Source of the DNA: Algibacillus agarilyticus
GTDB lineage: Bacteria; Pseudomonadota; Gammaproteobacteria; Enterobacterales; Alteromonadaceae
NCBI RefSeq assembly: GCF_003286125.1
Contig: NZ_QMED01000001.1
Span: forward strand, 372,001-436,000
DNA length: 64,000 nucleotides
Direction: 5' to 3'
Below are positions 1-8,699 of this stretch, piece by piece. Each line of letters opens with the position of its first letter. The first letter of the stretch is position 1. The notes below the pieces were generated by a model, which saw nothing but the letters and a program-made list of their open reading frames with translations, did no database searches and was not told where the DNA came from. The position numbers and the translations under genes are program-made.

Positions 1-84
1 TTAACAGACACACAATTTAAACAAGGTAAAATACCTCAACATTTATGGAATGAAACGGCTATTGGTATTCAATACCGCGTATAA
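1..84 (+). CDS. C-terminal end of an outer-membrane barrel-like protein (partial)
   Basis: Frame 1 is open from the window edge to a TAA at 82-84 and ends in ...AIGIQYRV. An alternating hydrophobic last strand of this kind is typical of TonB-dependent receptors and other outer-membrane beta-barrels, although the terminal residue here is Val rather than Phe. Only 27 residues are visible, so the family cannot be fixed. A 316-bp repeat element starts directly after the stop codon. Confidence 0.4.
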   Translation, partial: LTDTQFKQGKIPQHLWNETAIGIQYRV

Positions 85-400
85 AACAAATCCGTAATAA
101 TAAGTGCCCACTCAGCGAGCGTTTAAATGCGCTTAAATGAAAGAATAGTGTGCTCTTTTGAGTTCGAGTAACACAGAGTAAGCGCATTTAAAACTCGCCT
201 GAAAGGAATGCCCCAGCGACTTTTGACCTGCGTTATCGGTATTTGAAAGGGAGCAACCATTCCTACACAAAAATGTCTGGAACATTTTTGAACAGCTTTG
301 CTGGCTTTAGCGAAAGGCAGGGTGCCTGAAGTACACCGACGCCTTGTTCAAAAACCGCTGGATGCATTCTGAGAGATCACTTATTTATATGAATTGGTAT
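85..400 (+). repeat. Interspersed repeat family R2, copy 1 (about 316 bp)
   Basis: This stretch is nearly identical along its length to 36164-36484 in the same orientation, with small indels; for example copy 1 has an extra AAGGGAGCA-like stretch near 245-255. The right end reads AATTGGTAT. The left end is decayed here (AACAAATCCGTAATAATAA) but is intact in copy 2 as ATACCAATCCGTAATAATAA, so the ends form terminal inverted repeats. It has no convincing coding capacity. It fills the whole gap between the stop codon at 84 and the small FlhB-like gene. A MITE-like non-autonomous element is the most likely explanation. Confidence 0.8.
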
Positions 401-426
401 AAAATATTGAAATGATGAGGAACTCG

Positions 427-723
427 ATGAAAGATAAACAAGCCGTCAGTATTAAATATAACGCACCTAAAGCGCCTGAAGTCATCGCTAAAGGTTTTGG
501 CGAAAGAGCCGAAGCCATAATAAAGTTAGCAGAAGAAAGTGGGATATTAGTTCATCAAGATACCGAGTTAGCAAGTTATCTGACCCGGTTAGATGTCGGA
601 GATGAAATACCAAAAGAAGTGTATGTTATTATCGCCGAGCTCATAGCATGGTCTTATATTTTACAAGGTAAAAAACCGGAGAAATGGAATAACATACATA
701 ATAAAGTGGATGATCGCGTTTAG
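427..723 (+). CDS. FlhB C-terminal-domain-like small protein
   Basis: This 98-residue protein resembles the cytoplasmic C-terminal domain of FlhB/YscU export-switch proteins. It has YNAPKAPEVIAKGFGE, matching FlhB after the cleavage site (YDTTKSAAPILLAKGGDE in the flhB of this window), then an alpha/beta segment (AEESGILVHQDTELASYLTRLDVGDEIP) and a final helix. It lacks the membrane domain and the NPTH autocleavage motif. ATGs at 412 and 415 are also in frame, but 427 has GAGG six bases upstream. It is convergent with the end of the flagellar/chemotaxis locus. Such stand-alone paralogues occur near polar flagellar loci; their role in substrate-specificity switching is inferred. Confidence 0.75.
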   Translation: MKDKQAVSIKYNAPKAPEVIAKGFGERAEAIIKLAEESGILVHQDTELASYLTRLDVGDEIPKEVYVIIAELIAWSYILQGKKPEKWNNIHNKVDDRV

Positions 724-764
724 CATGAATAATATAACGCTAACCAGAGAGTAAAGTTTGCTAT

Positions 765-1175
765 TTAGAGTTTTCGCATCGAAATAACGAGCTCTGCTTC
801 AGCTCTCGGAATTTCACATTCAAGCATCACCTCTTCAATTGAAGCGCCTTTAGCAACCATTTTAGCCGCTCGATTATATAGTTTTGAGCCAGGATCATGC
901 ATTGCTAATTCAGCATGTTTATCAGCAAGGACTTGCAGCTCGTTTTCTGTATTTAATTTGATTTGCTGAATAACTTGTCCCATGCCAATAGAACCCGCAC
1001 GGATCTCATCAATAGCTAAGGTATTTTTTTCATTAGATATGCCAACATCATTAAGCGCTTTAGTCAGCAACCTAAGTTTATCATTAGTCTGGCGTACATA
1101 ATAAAAACAAAACGCTATAAGTATTAAACTTACAGCGCTCATTATGAGTGCGATTAAAGCGTAAACATCAATCAT
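765..1175 (-). CDS. DUF2802 family protein at end of chemotaxis cluster
   Basis: This 136-residue protein has one N-terminal membrane segment (about residues 4-27, ALIALIMSAVSLILIAFCFYYV), then a helical, probably coiled-coil cytoplasmic part, and a short C-terminal helical domain (YNRAAKMVAKGASIEEVMLECEIPRAEAELVISM) that looks helix-turn-helix-like. It matches the DUF2802 proteins that commonly follow cheW in polar flagellar loci of Vibrio, Shewanella and Pseudomonas. Its ATG overlaps the cheW stop codon by one base (TAATG), so the two are translationally coupled. The function is not established. Confidence 0.75.
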   Translation of the reverse strand: MIDVYALIALIMSAVSLILIAFCFYYVRQTNDKLRLLTKALNDVGISNEKNTLAIDEIRAGSIGMGQVIQQIKLNTENELQVLADKHAELAMHDPGSKLYNRAAKMVAKGASIEEVMLECEIPRAEAELVISMRKL

Positions 1176-1669
1176 TAAATAACGCTAAGCTCTTCCCACT
1201 CTTCATCACTTAATAATTTATTAAGATCGACAAGAATTAATAACTCACCATCGCGGTTACTGACACCTTGAATAAATCGAGCACTCTCATCCGTACCCAC
1301 ATTAGGTGCAGTATCTATTTCAGAGGCTCGTAAATAAACCACTTCAGCGACGCTATCAACCAAAATACCAATAACTTGCTTCTCTGCTTCAATAATAACA
1401 ATACGGGTATTGTCAGAAACTTCCGTCGATGGTAAACCAAAACGAGAGCGTGTATCGATAACGGTTACTACGTTACCGCGTAAATTAATAATACCTAACA
1501 CATAATCAGGCGCGCCTGGTACAGGGGCAATCTCAGAGTAACGTAAGACTTCTTGGACTTGCATTACATTAATGCCATAAGTCTCTTCATCTAACTTAAA
1601 CGTAACCCATTGCAATACCTGATCATCACCGGTTGCTGAGTCCGATGTTAAATTTCGCTCATCGCTCAT
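1175..1669 (-). CDS. cheW: Chemotaxis coupling protein CheW
   Basis: CheW (164 aa) links chemoreceptors to the kinase CheA in polar arrays. The SH3-like CheW domain runs from about residue 20 (QWVTFKLDEETYGINVMQVQEVLRYSEIAPVPGAPDYVLGIINLRGNVVTVIDTR) to the C-terminus. A longer reading frame starts at a TTG at 1684, but the ATG at 1669 has GGAG eight bases upstream and gives the usual N-terminus MSDERNL. It is the second-last gene of the minus-strand chemotaxis operon. Confidence 0.95.
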   Translation of the reverse strand: MSDERNLTSDSATGDDQVLQWVTFKLDEETYGINVMQVQEVLRYSEIAPVPGAPDYVLGIINLRGNVVTVIDTRSRFGLPSTEVSDNTRIVIIEAEKQVIGILVDSVAEVVYLRASEIDTAPNVGTDESARFIQGVSNRDGELLILVDLNKLLSDEEWEELSVI

Positions 1670-1704
1670 ATAACAGCTCCACAATATTTATTAGTATTTA
1701 TAAT

Positions 1705-2514
1705 TTAACTACCTAAACCTTGTTCTAGCAAGTCAATTAACTGCTCAACATTAAGTAAGGCACACATTTTTTCTTTTACTAGCCCCGCAAGCCAAGGTCT
1801 TTTCCCTTCACTTTGGCGCCATTTAACATCTGATTGCTTTAACGTGATCGTATTAACAAGTGATTCACAGGCTAATCCCCATCCACTATCACCTAGCATA
1901 ATGAGGTATCGATAATTAAGAGACTCTTCTAGTTTAGCATCATATTTGTCAGGCATAACCCAACGAGCCGTATCTACTACATTTAATTTTTGTTTTCGGT
2001 GAACCATAACCCCTAGAAACCAATTAGGTTTACCAAACAAAGAGTTCATTTTCTCTAAATTATGAATACCTCCTAGCTCAGTTAAAGGAACGGCTAAAAT
2101 TAAGCCAGCAACTTCAAAATATAACGCTTGGAAATCGCCAACGCGATATGGCTCTGGCGGCGTCACTTTTTTCGGCGGTTCATGGCTGACCGTTTGGGTA
2201 GCTAACTTAGTGTTGACAACCGGCTTCGTTAAGGTATCAACATTTACTTTTGGCGCCACTACCGGGGCAGGAGCAGGTACCTTTTCAACAACATCAAAAT
2301 CTTGTTCATATTGTCGATTTTTAGCTTCTTCAAATAACTTAGCAACTGGATTTTCAGGTTCTGAGTCATGTAACTTTTCAGCTACTTTAACTGCGATTGT
2401 TTTTGGTTTTTCAGGTGCAGTAGAGACTTGTGGTTGAGGGATCGGATCTTCAGTCAATAAAGCTGAAAGATAATCCTCCATCACTTTCTCACTCGCAAAT
2501 AAATGTTTACTCAT
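1705..2514 (-). CDS. parP: ParP-like CheW-domain protein (polar array anchor)
   Basis: This 269-residue protein has a long, low-complexity, Pro/Lys/Val-rich N-terminal half (residues 20-120). Its C-terminal CheW-like domain begins near RVGDFQALYFEVAGLILAVPLTELGGI. It is encoded directly after a ParA-type ATPase and before cheW. That is the arrangement of ParC-ParP in Vibrio, where ParP binds CheA and the ParC ATPase to hold arrays at the flagellated pole. Trp-containing segments (GWGLACES, DVKWRQSEGKRPWLAG) match the conserved Trp-rich C-terminal part of that family. The ATG at 2514 was chosen over an in-frame GTG at 2517. The docking partner is probably the repeated motif in CheA of this locus (inference). 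Confidence 0.8.
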   Translation of the reverse strand: MSKHLFASEKVMEDYLSALLTEDPIPQPQVSTAPEKPKTIAVKVAEKLHDSEPENPVAKLFEEAKNRQYEQDFDVVEKVPAPAPVVAPKVNVDTLTKPVVNTKLATQTVSHEPPKKVTPPEPYRVGDFQALYFEVAGLILAVPLTELGGIHNLEKMNSLFGKPNWFLGVMVHRKQKLNVVDTARWVMPDKYDAKLEESLNYRYLIMLGDSGWGLACESLVNTITLKQSDVKWRQSEGKRPWLAGLVKEKMCALLNVEQLIDLLEQGLGS

Positions 2515-2517
2515 CAC

Positions 2518-3291
2518 TTAACCATCAAGCTGCATCAAATAAGTTAACAGCGTATTATAAGAAAAAACACCTCTCGACTTTGGTGCATAGACAGAGGGTG
2601 GTAATTGTTGAAAACTCGCGTCTCTAAATTTAGTGTCGATAGGGATAACACTTGACCAAACGGCGTCAGCATATAAACGTTTCAGTTCTTTATATGCCTC
2701 CAAAGAAGCACGCGTTCGTTTATCAAACATGGTTGGTATAATTGTGTATTGATATTCTTTTTGTTTTGACCGTTTCATTAACTGTAATGTTCTTAACATA
2801 CGGTCTAACCCTTTTAATGCTAAAAACTCAGTTTGAACAGGCATTAAAATACGCTGACAAGCCGCTAATGCATTAACCATTAAGACGCCAAGTACAGGCG
2901 GGCAATCAATTAGCACATAATCATATTCACTCGCGATTAAATCCAAAGCATTTTTAAGAATTAAGCCCATGCCACCTTGATTACCAAGACGACGGTCTAA
3001 TGTAGCCAAAGCCATTGTGGCTGGTAATATATCAAGATTCTCAATGGTCGAAGGGCAAAGCGCCTGAAACACCTGCTCTTTTTTGATATTTTTACCTTGA
3101 ATAAAAATATCAAACACACTGTTATCAAGCTCTTCAGAGTCGATACCAAAATAGTATGTTAACGAGGCATGCGGATCAGTATCCACTAATAATACACGAT
3201 GCCCTCTTTGCGCTAACAAGCCCCCTAAGGTTACTGTCGACGTTGTTTTACCTACACCACCTTTTTGGTTAGCGACAGTCCAAATTACCAC
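2518..3291 (-). CDS. parC: ParA-family ATPase (ParC of polar chemotaxis arrays)
   Basis: This 257-residue MinD/ParA ATPase has a deviant Walker A motif, NQKGGVGKTTSTVTLG, at residues 8-23, a switch I region, DTDPHASLTYYFG, and a Walker B-like DYVLIDCPPVLG. No ParB or parS-like array lies nearby, and it sits between cheB and the CheW-like parP gene, so a role in positioning chemotaxis arrays at the cell pole is more likely than chromosome partitioning. In Vibrio the equivalent protein is called ParC; this is unrelated to topoisomerase IV ParC. Confidence 0.85.
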   Translation of the reverse strand: MVIWTVANQKGGVGKTTSTVTLGGLLAQRGHRVLLVDTDPHASLTYYFGIDSEELDNSVFDIFIQGKNIKKEQVFQALCPSTIENLDILPATMALATLDRRLGNQGGMGLILKNALDLIASEYDYVLIDCPPVLGVLMVNALAACQRILMPVQTEFLALKGLDRMLRTLQLMKRSKQKEYQYTIIPTMFDKRTRASLEAYKELKRLYADAVWSSVIPIDTKFRDASFQQLPPSVYAPKSRGVFSYNTLLTYLMQLDG

Positions 3292-3309
3292 AATATCTAC
3301 CTAACTTTA

Positions 3310-4470
3310 CTACATACCTAATTCAGTAATTATACGCTGACTTAAATCTTTTATTGAAACAGTTTCTTCAGATAAACCAGCAGCGGCTACCGCTTGAGGC
3401 ATACCATAAACAACACACGATGCTTCATCTTGTGTCCAGATAGACGCATTTGACTCTTTTAATAAACGACAACCCTCTCGACCATCAGCTCCCATCCCGG
3501 TTAACACGATAGCTAAAGTTGATTCGCCATACACTTTTGCCACAGAACCAAATGTTAAATCGACACTCGGTTTATAAGTTAAGCGATCGCTATCATCAAC
3601 CATCACTTTCAGCTTACTTTGTGTGCTTCGACCTTCTAAAATCATTTGCGATCCACCAGGCGCTAAATAAGCGGTACCAGGTTTTAAAATGTCGCCATTA
3701 GTCGCTTCTTTTACATTTATTTTGCACAAGGTATTTAATCGATTAGCAAACGCAGGTGTAAACGCTGCTGGCATATGCTGAACTAAAAGAATTGGAACAG
3801 GGAAATTAGCCGGAATATCAACTAACACCTTTTGCAAAGCGACAGGTCCACCTGTTGATGTCCCAATAGCCACGACTTTGTAAGTTTTATCTTTTTTGGG
3901 TTTTCTTTTAGTAATCGCAACAATTTTGCTTTTCGCAACCGGCGCGATACGTGGTTTGACCGTCGTCGTTTGAGAAGGTCGTGTTCTATTAGAAACAACG
4001 GGCGTAACGGTTTTTTCAGGTGTTGAGCGCTGAACTGGGGTAATGACTTTTAACGGTTTTTTAAAATAACCTCGGTACTTACCCAGTTGTTTAATTCTGT
4101 TTTGTAATAATTCAACGGCATCATTACGATTACGTGCTATATCTTCAAATTTCTTAGGTAAAAAGTCTAGCGCTCCCGCATCTAATGCATCAAGTGTTGC
4201 TTTAGCTCCATCATGTGTTAATGAAGAAAACATCAAAATAGCCGTAGGCTGTTTAGACATTATTTCTCGGACTGCAGAAATACCATCCAACACTGGCATT
4301 TCAACATCCATAGTGATCACATCGGGTTGTAAAGTTAGCGCTTGTTCAATCGCCTCTTTGCCATCTTTAGCGGTTCCCACAACAGAAAGTTCTGAGTCTT
4401 GCTCAATAATCTCTGAAACTCTGCGGCGAAAAAAACTAGAGTCATCTACAACTAAAACCTTAATGGTCAT
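3310..4470 (-). CDS. cheB: Chemotaxis response regulator / methylesterase CheB
   Basis: CheB (386 aa) removes methyl groups from chemoreceptor glutamates when phosphorylated by CheA. The receiver domain covers residues 1-120, with phosphorylation Asp55 in [14 protein letters not shown] basic Thr/Pro/Lys-rich linker spans about residues 140-195. The catalytic domain follows with AIGTSTGGP (Ser nucleophile), VQHMP (His) and TGMGADG (Asp). No cheR lies beside it. The ATG is 25 bases beyond the cheA stop codon. Confidence 0.95.
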   Translation of the reverse strand: MTIKVLVVDDSSFFRRRVSEIIEQDSELSVVGTAKDGKEAIEQALTLQPDVITMDVEMPVLDGISAVREIMSKQPTAILMFSSLTHDGAKATLDALDAGALDFLPKKFEDIARNRNDAVELLQNRIKQLGKYRGYFKKPLKVITPVQRSTPEKTVTPVVSNRTRPSQTTTVKPRIAPVAKSKIVAITKRKPKKDKTYKVVAIGTSTGGPVALQKVLVDIPANFPVPILLVQHMPAAFTPAFANRLNTLCKINVKEATNGDILKPGTAYLAPGGSQMILEGRSTQSKLKVMVDDSDRLTYKPSVDLTFGSVAKVYGESTLAIVLTGMGADGREGCRLLKESNASIWTQDEASCVVYGMPQAVAAAGLSEETVSIKDLSQRIITELGM

Positions 4471-4495
4471 AATTTCTCGTTTCTTTGTTGTTTAA

Positions 4496-6766
4496 CTACG
4501 CTCTGCGAGTTGCGTAATGTTTTAATAAACTAGGGATATCGATAATTAATGCTATTCCACCATCACTGGTTATAGTTGCGCCGGCCATGCCAGGAGTGCC
4601 TTGTAATAATGCATCAAGCGGCTTAATCACGACTTCTTCTTGGCCAATTAAAGAATCTACAACAAATCCAATTTGCTTATCTGCACCAAGTTGAACAACA
4701 ACAACATGCCCTTCACCCTCAACACTGCTATCAACACCTAAACGATTCAACCATTTTTCTAAATAAAACAACGGTATCGCTTTTTGTCTCACAATCATGG
4801 TTAACTGACCATCAACCGTATTTGTTTTATTCAAATCTAAATTGATGATTTCACTCACGGCGGCAAGCGGTAAGGCAAAGGTTTGCTCAGCAATAACCAC
4901 CATTAATGTTGGCAAAATGGCTAAGGTTAATGGTACTTTGATTTCTAATTTCGTACCTGAACCGAGTTCAGAGTCAATATTAACGGAACCATTGAGTTGA
5001 GTTATTTTTGTTTTAACAACATCCATGCCAACGCCACGGCCGGATATATCAGATATTTCGGCTTTAGTTGAAAATCCTGGCGCAAAAATTAGATTATAAG
5101 CTTCATTATCACTTAAACGGCCCGCAGCATCGGTATCTAAAATACCTTTGGAGATTGCAATATTTTTAAGCTTCTCTGGGTCCATACCTGCACCATCATC
5201 TGTGATGGTTAACAAGATATGATCACCTTCTTGTGAGGCACTTAATTTAACAATGCCACACCGCGGTTTACCGTTTGACTCTCTAACATCTGGCATTTCA
5301 ATGCCATGGTCAACGGAATTACGTACTAAATGCACAAGAGGATCAGCAAGCGCTTCAACTAAATTTTTATCTAAATCAGTTTCTTCACCTTCCAGCTCAA
5401 GAGATATTTCTTTATTTAAAGAGCGAGCTAAATCACGTACAACCCGAGGAAATCGGCCAAAAACCTTCTTAATCGGTTGCATGCGTGTTTTCATAACAGC
5501 GCCTTGCAGGTCACCCGTTACGACATCAAGATTAGCTATCGCTTTCGACATACGCTCATCGGCTTCTGTCGCTAAGCTAACTAAACGATTACGAACTAAA
5601 ACCAGTTCACCAACCATATTCATAATCTGATCTAGACGAGAAGTATCAACCCTAACCGTTGTTTCTTGAGCCGGCGGTGGTGTCGCGGCTTTCTTTTTCT
5701 CTGCAGGTTTAGCAGCGACAGGCGCTGGAGAATTGCTAGCTACAGGTTTAGGTGGTGCTGAAGCAGGTGTCGGTGGCGCAGAAGGTGCTGCAGCTGGAGA
5801 AGGAGCTTCGGCTTTAGGCGATTCAGTTTTCGGTTCTTCTTTTTTAGGTGGCTCAACTTTAGGTGGCGCGTTTTCTACTGGCGTCACACTTTGAGGTGCT
5901 TTGCCTTTACCATGGAGCTCATCAAGCAAACTTTCAAATTCATCATCCGATATATCATCACTAGACGTTGAAGCAACAGCGGAAGTAGCGGGCGCGCTTG
6001 GTGGAGCTGACGATTGAGGCGTATTCTCAGCGGCAGTTGAGAACTGACCTTTACCATGTAACTCATCAAGAAGAGCTTCAAATTCATCATCCGATATATC
6101 TTCATCACCACCGGAAAAAGTACTGATATCGGGACTTGATGCTGAAGCGGGAGCAGACTCGGCAGAAGCAGGTTGCACCGTAGGGGCGTTACCAGAGCCA
6201 TGCAATTCATCTAATAATGCTTCAAATTCATCATCCGTGATCTCATCTATGCTTGAATCATCTGAACCACCAATCATTGGTGAGCTAGCGGGTGAATCAA
6301 AAATTTCAGGTTCAGGCGCTATTGGCTCAGGTATCGAAACGGGTTCTGGAATATCAACAGGCTCAGGGGCAGCTGAATCTTCAAGGCAAAAGCGATGTAA
6401 GGCTTCTAATAAAGCAGGATCTGCGGCATCAGGTTCACCACGCGCTTTAACGACAGCAAACATTTCATTAATAGTATCTAAAGTTTGTAATATAACGTCC
6501 ATTAACTCAGAGGTAACTGAGCGTTGTCCATTTCTTAAAATATCAAATACATTCTCCGCACCATGGCAAGCGTCGACTAACGTCGTTAAAGATAAGAAGC
6601 CTGCTCCACCTTTAACGGTATGAAAACCACGAAATATCGCATTTAATAAATCAGCATCTTCTGGATTATTTTCTAATTCAACAAGCTGCTCAGAAAGCAG
6701 TTCTAGAATTTCTCCAGCTTCAACTAAAAAGTCCTGCAATATATCTTCATCTACTTCAAAGGCCAT
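4496..6766 (-). CDS. cheA: Chemotaxis histidine kinase CheA with triplicated linker motif
   Basis: CheA (756 aa) autophosphorylates and passes phosphate to CheY and CheB. The P1 domain has phospho-His49 in FRGFHTVKGGAGFL. The dimerization helices start near residue 370 (RLDQIMNMVGELVLVRN). The ATPase domain carries NSVDHGIE, DDGAGMD and GRGVGMDVV, and the C-terminal CheW-like domain ends the protein. The linker between residues 130 and 370 is Pro/Ala/Ser-rich and contains three copies of DDEFEALLDELHG (residues 178-190, 226-238 and 274-286; the third has S for A). The recognisable P2 CheY-binding domain seen in E. coli appears to be absent. Polar CheA proteins carry this motif as the ParP-docking region; three copies are notable. 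Confidence 0.95.
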   Translation of the reverse strand: MAFEVDEDILQDFLVEAGEILELLSEQLVELENNPEDADLLNAIFRGFHTVKGGAGFLSLTTLVDACHGAENVFDILRNGQRSVTSELMDVILQTLDTINEMFAVVKARGEPDAADPALLEALHRFCLEDSAAPEPVDIPEPVSIPEPIAPEPEIFDSPASSPMIGGSDDSSIDEITDDEFEALLDELHGSGNAPTVQPASAESAPASASSPDISTFSGGDEDISDDEFEALLDELHGKGQFSTAAENTPQSSAPPSAPATSAVASTSSDDISDDEFESLLDELHGKGKAPQSVTPVENAPPKVEPPKKEEPKTESPKAEAPSPAAAPSAPPTPASAPPKPVASNSPAPVAAKPAEKKKAATPPPAQETTVRVDTSRLDQIMNMVGELVLVRNRLVSLATEADERMSKAIANLDVVTGDLQGAVMKTRMQPIKKVFGRFPRVVRDLARSLNKEISLELEGEETDLDKNLVEALADPLVHLVRNSVDHGIEMPDVRESNGKPRCGIVKLSASQEGDHILLTITDDGAGMDPEKLKNIAISKGILDTDAAGRLSDNEAYNLIFAPGFSTKAEISDISGRGVGMDVVKTKITQLNGSVNIDSELGSGTKLEIKVPLTLAILPTLMVVIAEQTFALPLAAVSEIINLDLNKTNTVDGQLTMIVRQKAIPLFYLEKWLNRLGVDSSVEGEGHVVVVQLGADKQIGFVVDSLIGQEEVVIKPLDALLQGTPGMAGATITSDGGIALIIDIPSLLKHYATRRA

Positions 6767-6781
6767 GAAACCTTCCTTCTT

Positions 6782-7525
6782 TTAGAAACCTAAACTTGAC
6801 AATAAATCATCAACATCATCTTGATCTGACACAACGTCAGCACGCTCTTCAGCATCAATGATTGGCCCTTCAGCTTTTTCATTTAAGCCTGATTTTGATT
6901 TTTCTTCTTCTATCAAGGTTTCAGGGGGTGAACCAAAAACGGTGAGTAAATGGATCAAGTTATCTTCGACTTCTCGCACTAAGTCAATAACTCTGCGAAT
7001 AACCTGACCGGTTAAATCTTGAAAATCTTGAGCCATTAATACTTCATTCAGATGAACTCGGAGCTGATCTGAATCACCATCAACTTTCTTAAGTATGTCA
7101 TCGACGGAATAACATAATTCTTTAAATTCTTGTAAGCTTATTTGCCTACTCATTAACTTATCCCAAGAAGGGATCACAGTTTTAATATTACTGCTTAAAT
7201 TTTCAGCTACCGGAATACTGGCTTCGACCGCATCCATCGTTTTATTGGCTGCGTTTTCAGTCATTTCAATGACGTATGCAAGTCTATTTTGTGCGTCTGG
7301 AATATCTTCGTTAGCTAAATTCGCAATACGGGAGTCTAACTGAAAATCTTGAAGAGAATCGTGTAACTGCCGAGTCAGCTTACCGACTTCAGCAAATAAC
7401 TCTTCAGATGCTGCTTTAGAGCACTCTTCCACAATTAAATTTGCAGCATCAATATCGCCTTGCTCCAATAAAGTGACAAGGTCTTTAGCCATTTCGAGGC
7501 TTATATAAGGAATTTTTGAACTCAA
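6782..7525 (-). CDS. cheZ: Protein phosphatase CheZ
   Basis: CheZ (247 aa) dephosphorylates CheY-P and terminates the tumble signal. The protein is almost entirely helical. Its central hairpin contains the active-site stretch EVLMAQDFQDLTGQVIRRVIDLV, including the catalytic Gln in the DLTGQ motif. The C-terminus DDVDDLLSSLGF is the conserved CheY-binding peptide. The start is a TTG at 7525 with GGAG eight bases upstream; there is no in-frame ATG before residue 12 (MAKDLV). It lies between cheY and cheA. Confidence 0.93.
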   Translation of the reverse strand: MSSKIPYISLEMAKDLVTLLEQGDIDAANLIVEECSKAASEELFAEVGKLTRQLHDSLQDFQLDSRIANLANEDIPDAQNRLAYVIEMTENAANKTMDAVEASIPVAENLSSNIKTVIPSWDKLMSRQISLQEFKELCYSVDDILKKVDGDSDQLRVHLNEVLMAQDFQDLTGQVIRRVIDLVREVEDNLIHLLTVFGSPPETLIEEEKSKSGLNEKAEGPIIDAEERADVVSDQDDVDDLLSSLGF

Positions 7526-7552
7526 AGTTTATTCTCCAGTTATGAGGGCGAA

Positions 7553-7936
7553 CTAACCTAAACGTTCAAAGACTTTTTCTAGTTTTTCCTTAAGCGTAGC
7601 CGCAGTAAAAGGTTTAACAATATAACCATTTACGCCCGCTTGCGCAGCTGCAATAATTTGCTCTTTTTTAGCTTCAGCAGTAACCATTAAAACAGGGATA
7701 TGTTTTAAACGGTCATCAGCTCGAATAGCACGAAGTAAATCAATGCCTTGCATTCCAGGCATATTCCAATCTGTAACAACAAATTCGAAATCACCATTTT
7801 GCAACATCGGCAAAGCTGTTGCTCCATCATCTGCTTCCTGAACATTAGTAAAGCCTAAGTCACGAAGTAAATTTTTAATAATACGTCTCATTGTAGAGAA
7901 ATCATCAACAACAAGAACTTTCATATTAGTATTCAA
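7553..7936 (-). CDS. cheY: Chemotaxis response regulator CheY
   Basis: This single receiver domain (127 aa) binds the flagellar switch FliM when phosphorylated. It has the acidic pocket VVDDF (residues 9-13), phosphorylation Asp56 in [12 protein letters not shown], the switch Thr (MVTAEAK) and Lys in YIVKPF. A TTG at 7936 is preferred as start: it has GGAG six bases upstream, whereas the ATG four codons later has no well-spaced ribosome site. The longer form also matches the usual MxxNMK N-terminus of polar-flagellum CheY proteins. Confidence 0.94.
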   Translation of the reverse strand: MNTNMKVLVVDDFSTMRRIIKNLLRDLGFTNVQEADDGATALPMLQNGDFEFVVTDWNMPGMQGIDLLRAIRADDRLKHIPVLMVTAEAKKEQIIAAAQAGVNGYIVKPFTAATLKEKLEKVFERLG

Positions 7937-7973
7937 AGCATTCTCCAGTTAAGGTTTTGTGCTAAACAAATAG

Positions 7974-8690
7974 TTAGGTTTGCCAAGAAACCATACGACT
8001 CTTTAATCTATGCATAGCTTGGCTATGTATTTGACTAACTCTAGATTCGCTGACATTCAGTACGGCACCTATTTCTTTTAGGTTTAATTCTTCATCATAG
8101 TATAATGAAAGTGTTAGTGCCTCTCTTTCAGGCAATGTTTTTATTGCAGCTGCTAGAGACTGTTGAAAAGCGCCGTGCTCAATGTGACCGTAAGGCTCAT
8201 CAAGCCCTTCTTCGTGATTACCAAGTACATCTTCAGTAACCCCAAGATCTTCAATTCCAATTATTTTGCCACTGCTTACATCGTTAAGCATTTGGTGGTA
8301 TTCGTCAAGCCCGATCTGTAGTTTGTTTGCTACATCAGAATCTCTTGCATCTCGCCCGGTTTCTCTTTCAACCGTGGCAATGGCAGCCGCAATCATACGA
8401 CTATTTTTATGCACAGATCGAGGAGCCCAATCACCTCGTCTGATTTCGTCTAACATCGAACCCCGGATCCGGATGCCAGCAAACGTTTCAAAACTAGCAC
8501 CTTTAGTTGCATCAAAGTTGCGCGAGGCTTCTAATAAACCAATCATGCCAGCTTGGATTAAATCATCAACAATAACGCTAGCAGGTAATCTGACCATCAT
8601 ATGATGCGCAATACGCTTAACTAGCCCCGCGTGCATTTCTACAAGCGTCTGTTTTTGGTCTACAGATTGATAAGCAGCTGCTTTATTCAC
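7974..8690 (-). CDS. fliA: Flagellar sigma factor FliA (sigma-28)
   Basis: This 238-residue sigma-70-family factor directs late flagellar genes such as flagellins, motor and chemoreceptors. Region 2 reads LVKRIAHHMMVRLPASVIVDDLIQAGMIGLLEA...FDATKGASFETFAGIRIRGSMLDEIRRGDWAPRSV. Region 4 reads LPEREALTLSLYYDEELNLKEIGAVLNVSESRVSQIHSQAM. The start is GTG at 8690, with an AAGGTG ribosome site overlapping the end of flhG. No flgM lies in this window; the anti-sigma must be encoded elsewhere. Confidence 0.96.
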   Translation of the reverse strand: MNKAAAYQSVDQKQTLVEMHAGLVKRIAHHMMVRLPASVIVDDLIQAGMIGLLEASRNFDATKGASFETFAGIRIRGSMLDEIRRGDWAPRSVHKNSRMIAAAIATVERETGRDARDSDVANKLQIGLDEYHQMLNDVSSGKIIGIEDLGVTEDVLGNHEEGLDEPYGHIEHGAFQQSLAAAIKTLPEREALTLSLYYDEELNLKEIGAVLNVSESRVSQIHSQAMHRLKSRMVSWQT

Positions 8691-8699
8691 GTTTACACC

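Noticed and set aside
2518-3291. Chromosome-partitioning ParA
   Set aside because: No parB or parS sites are nearby, and the gene lies between cheB and the CheW-like parP gene, so a chemotaxis-array role is preferred.
5253-5630. 125-codon open frame antisense to cheA
   Set aside because: The cheA reading frame here encodes conserved kinase motifs, so the antisense frame is a by-product.
6237-6623. 128-codon open frame antisense to the CheA P1/linker region
   Set aside because: Its Gly/Ser-rich product is explained by the Pro/Glu/Ser codons of the CheA linker. No start signal is seen.
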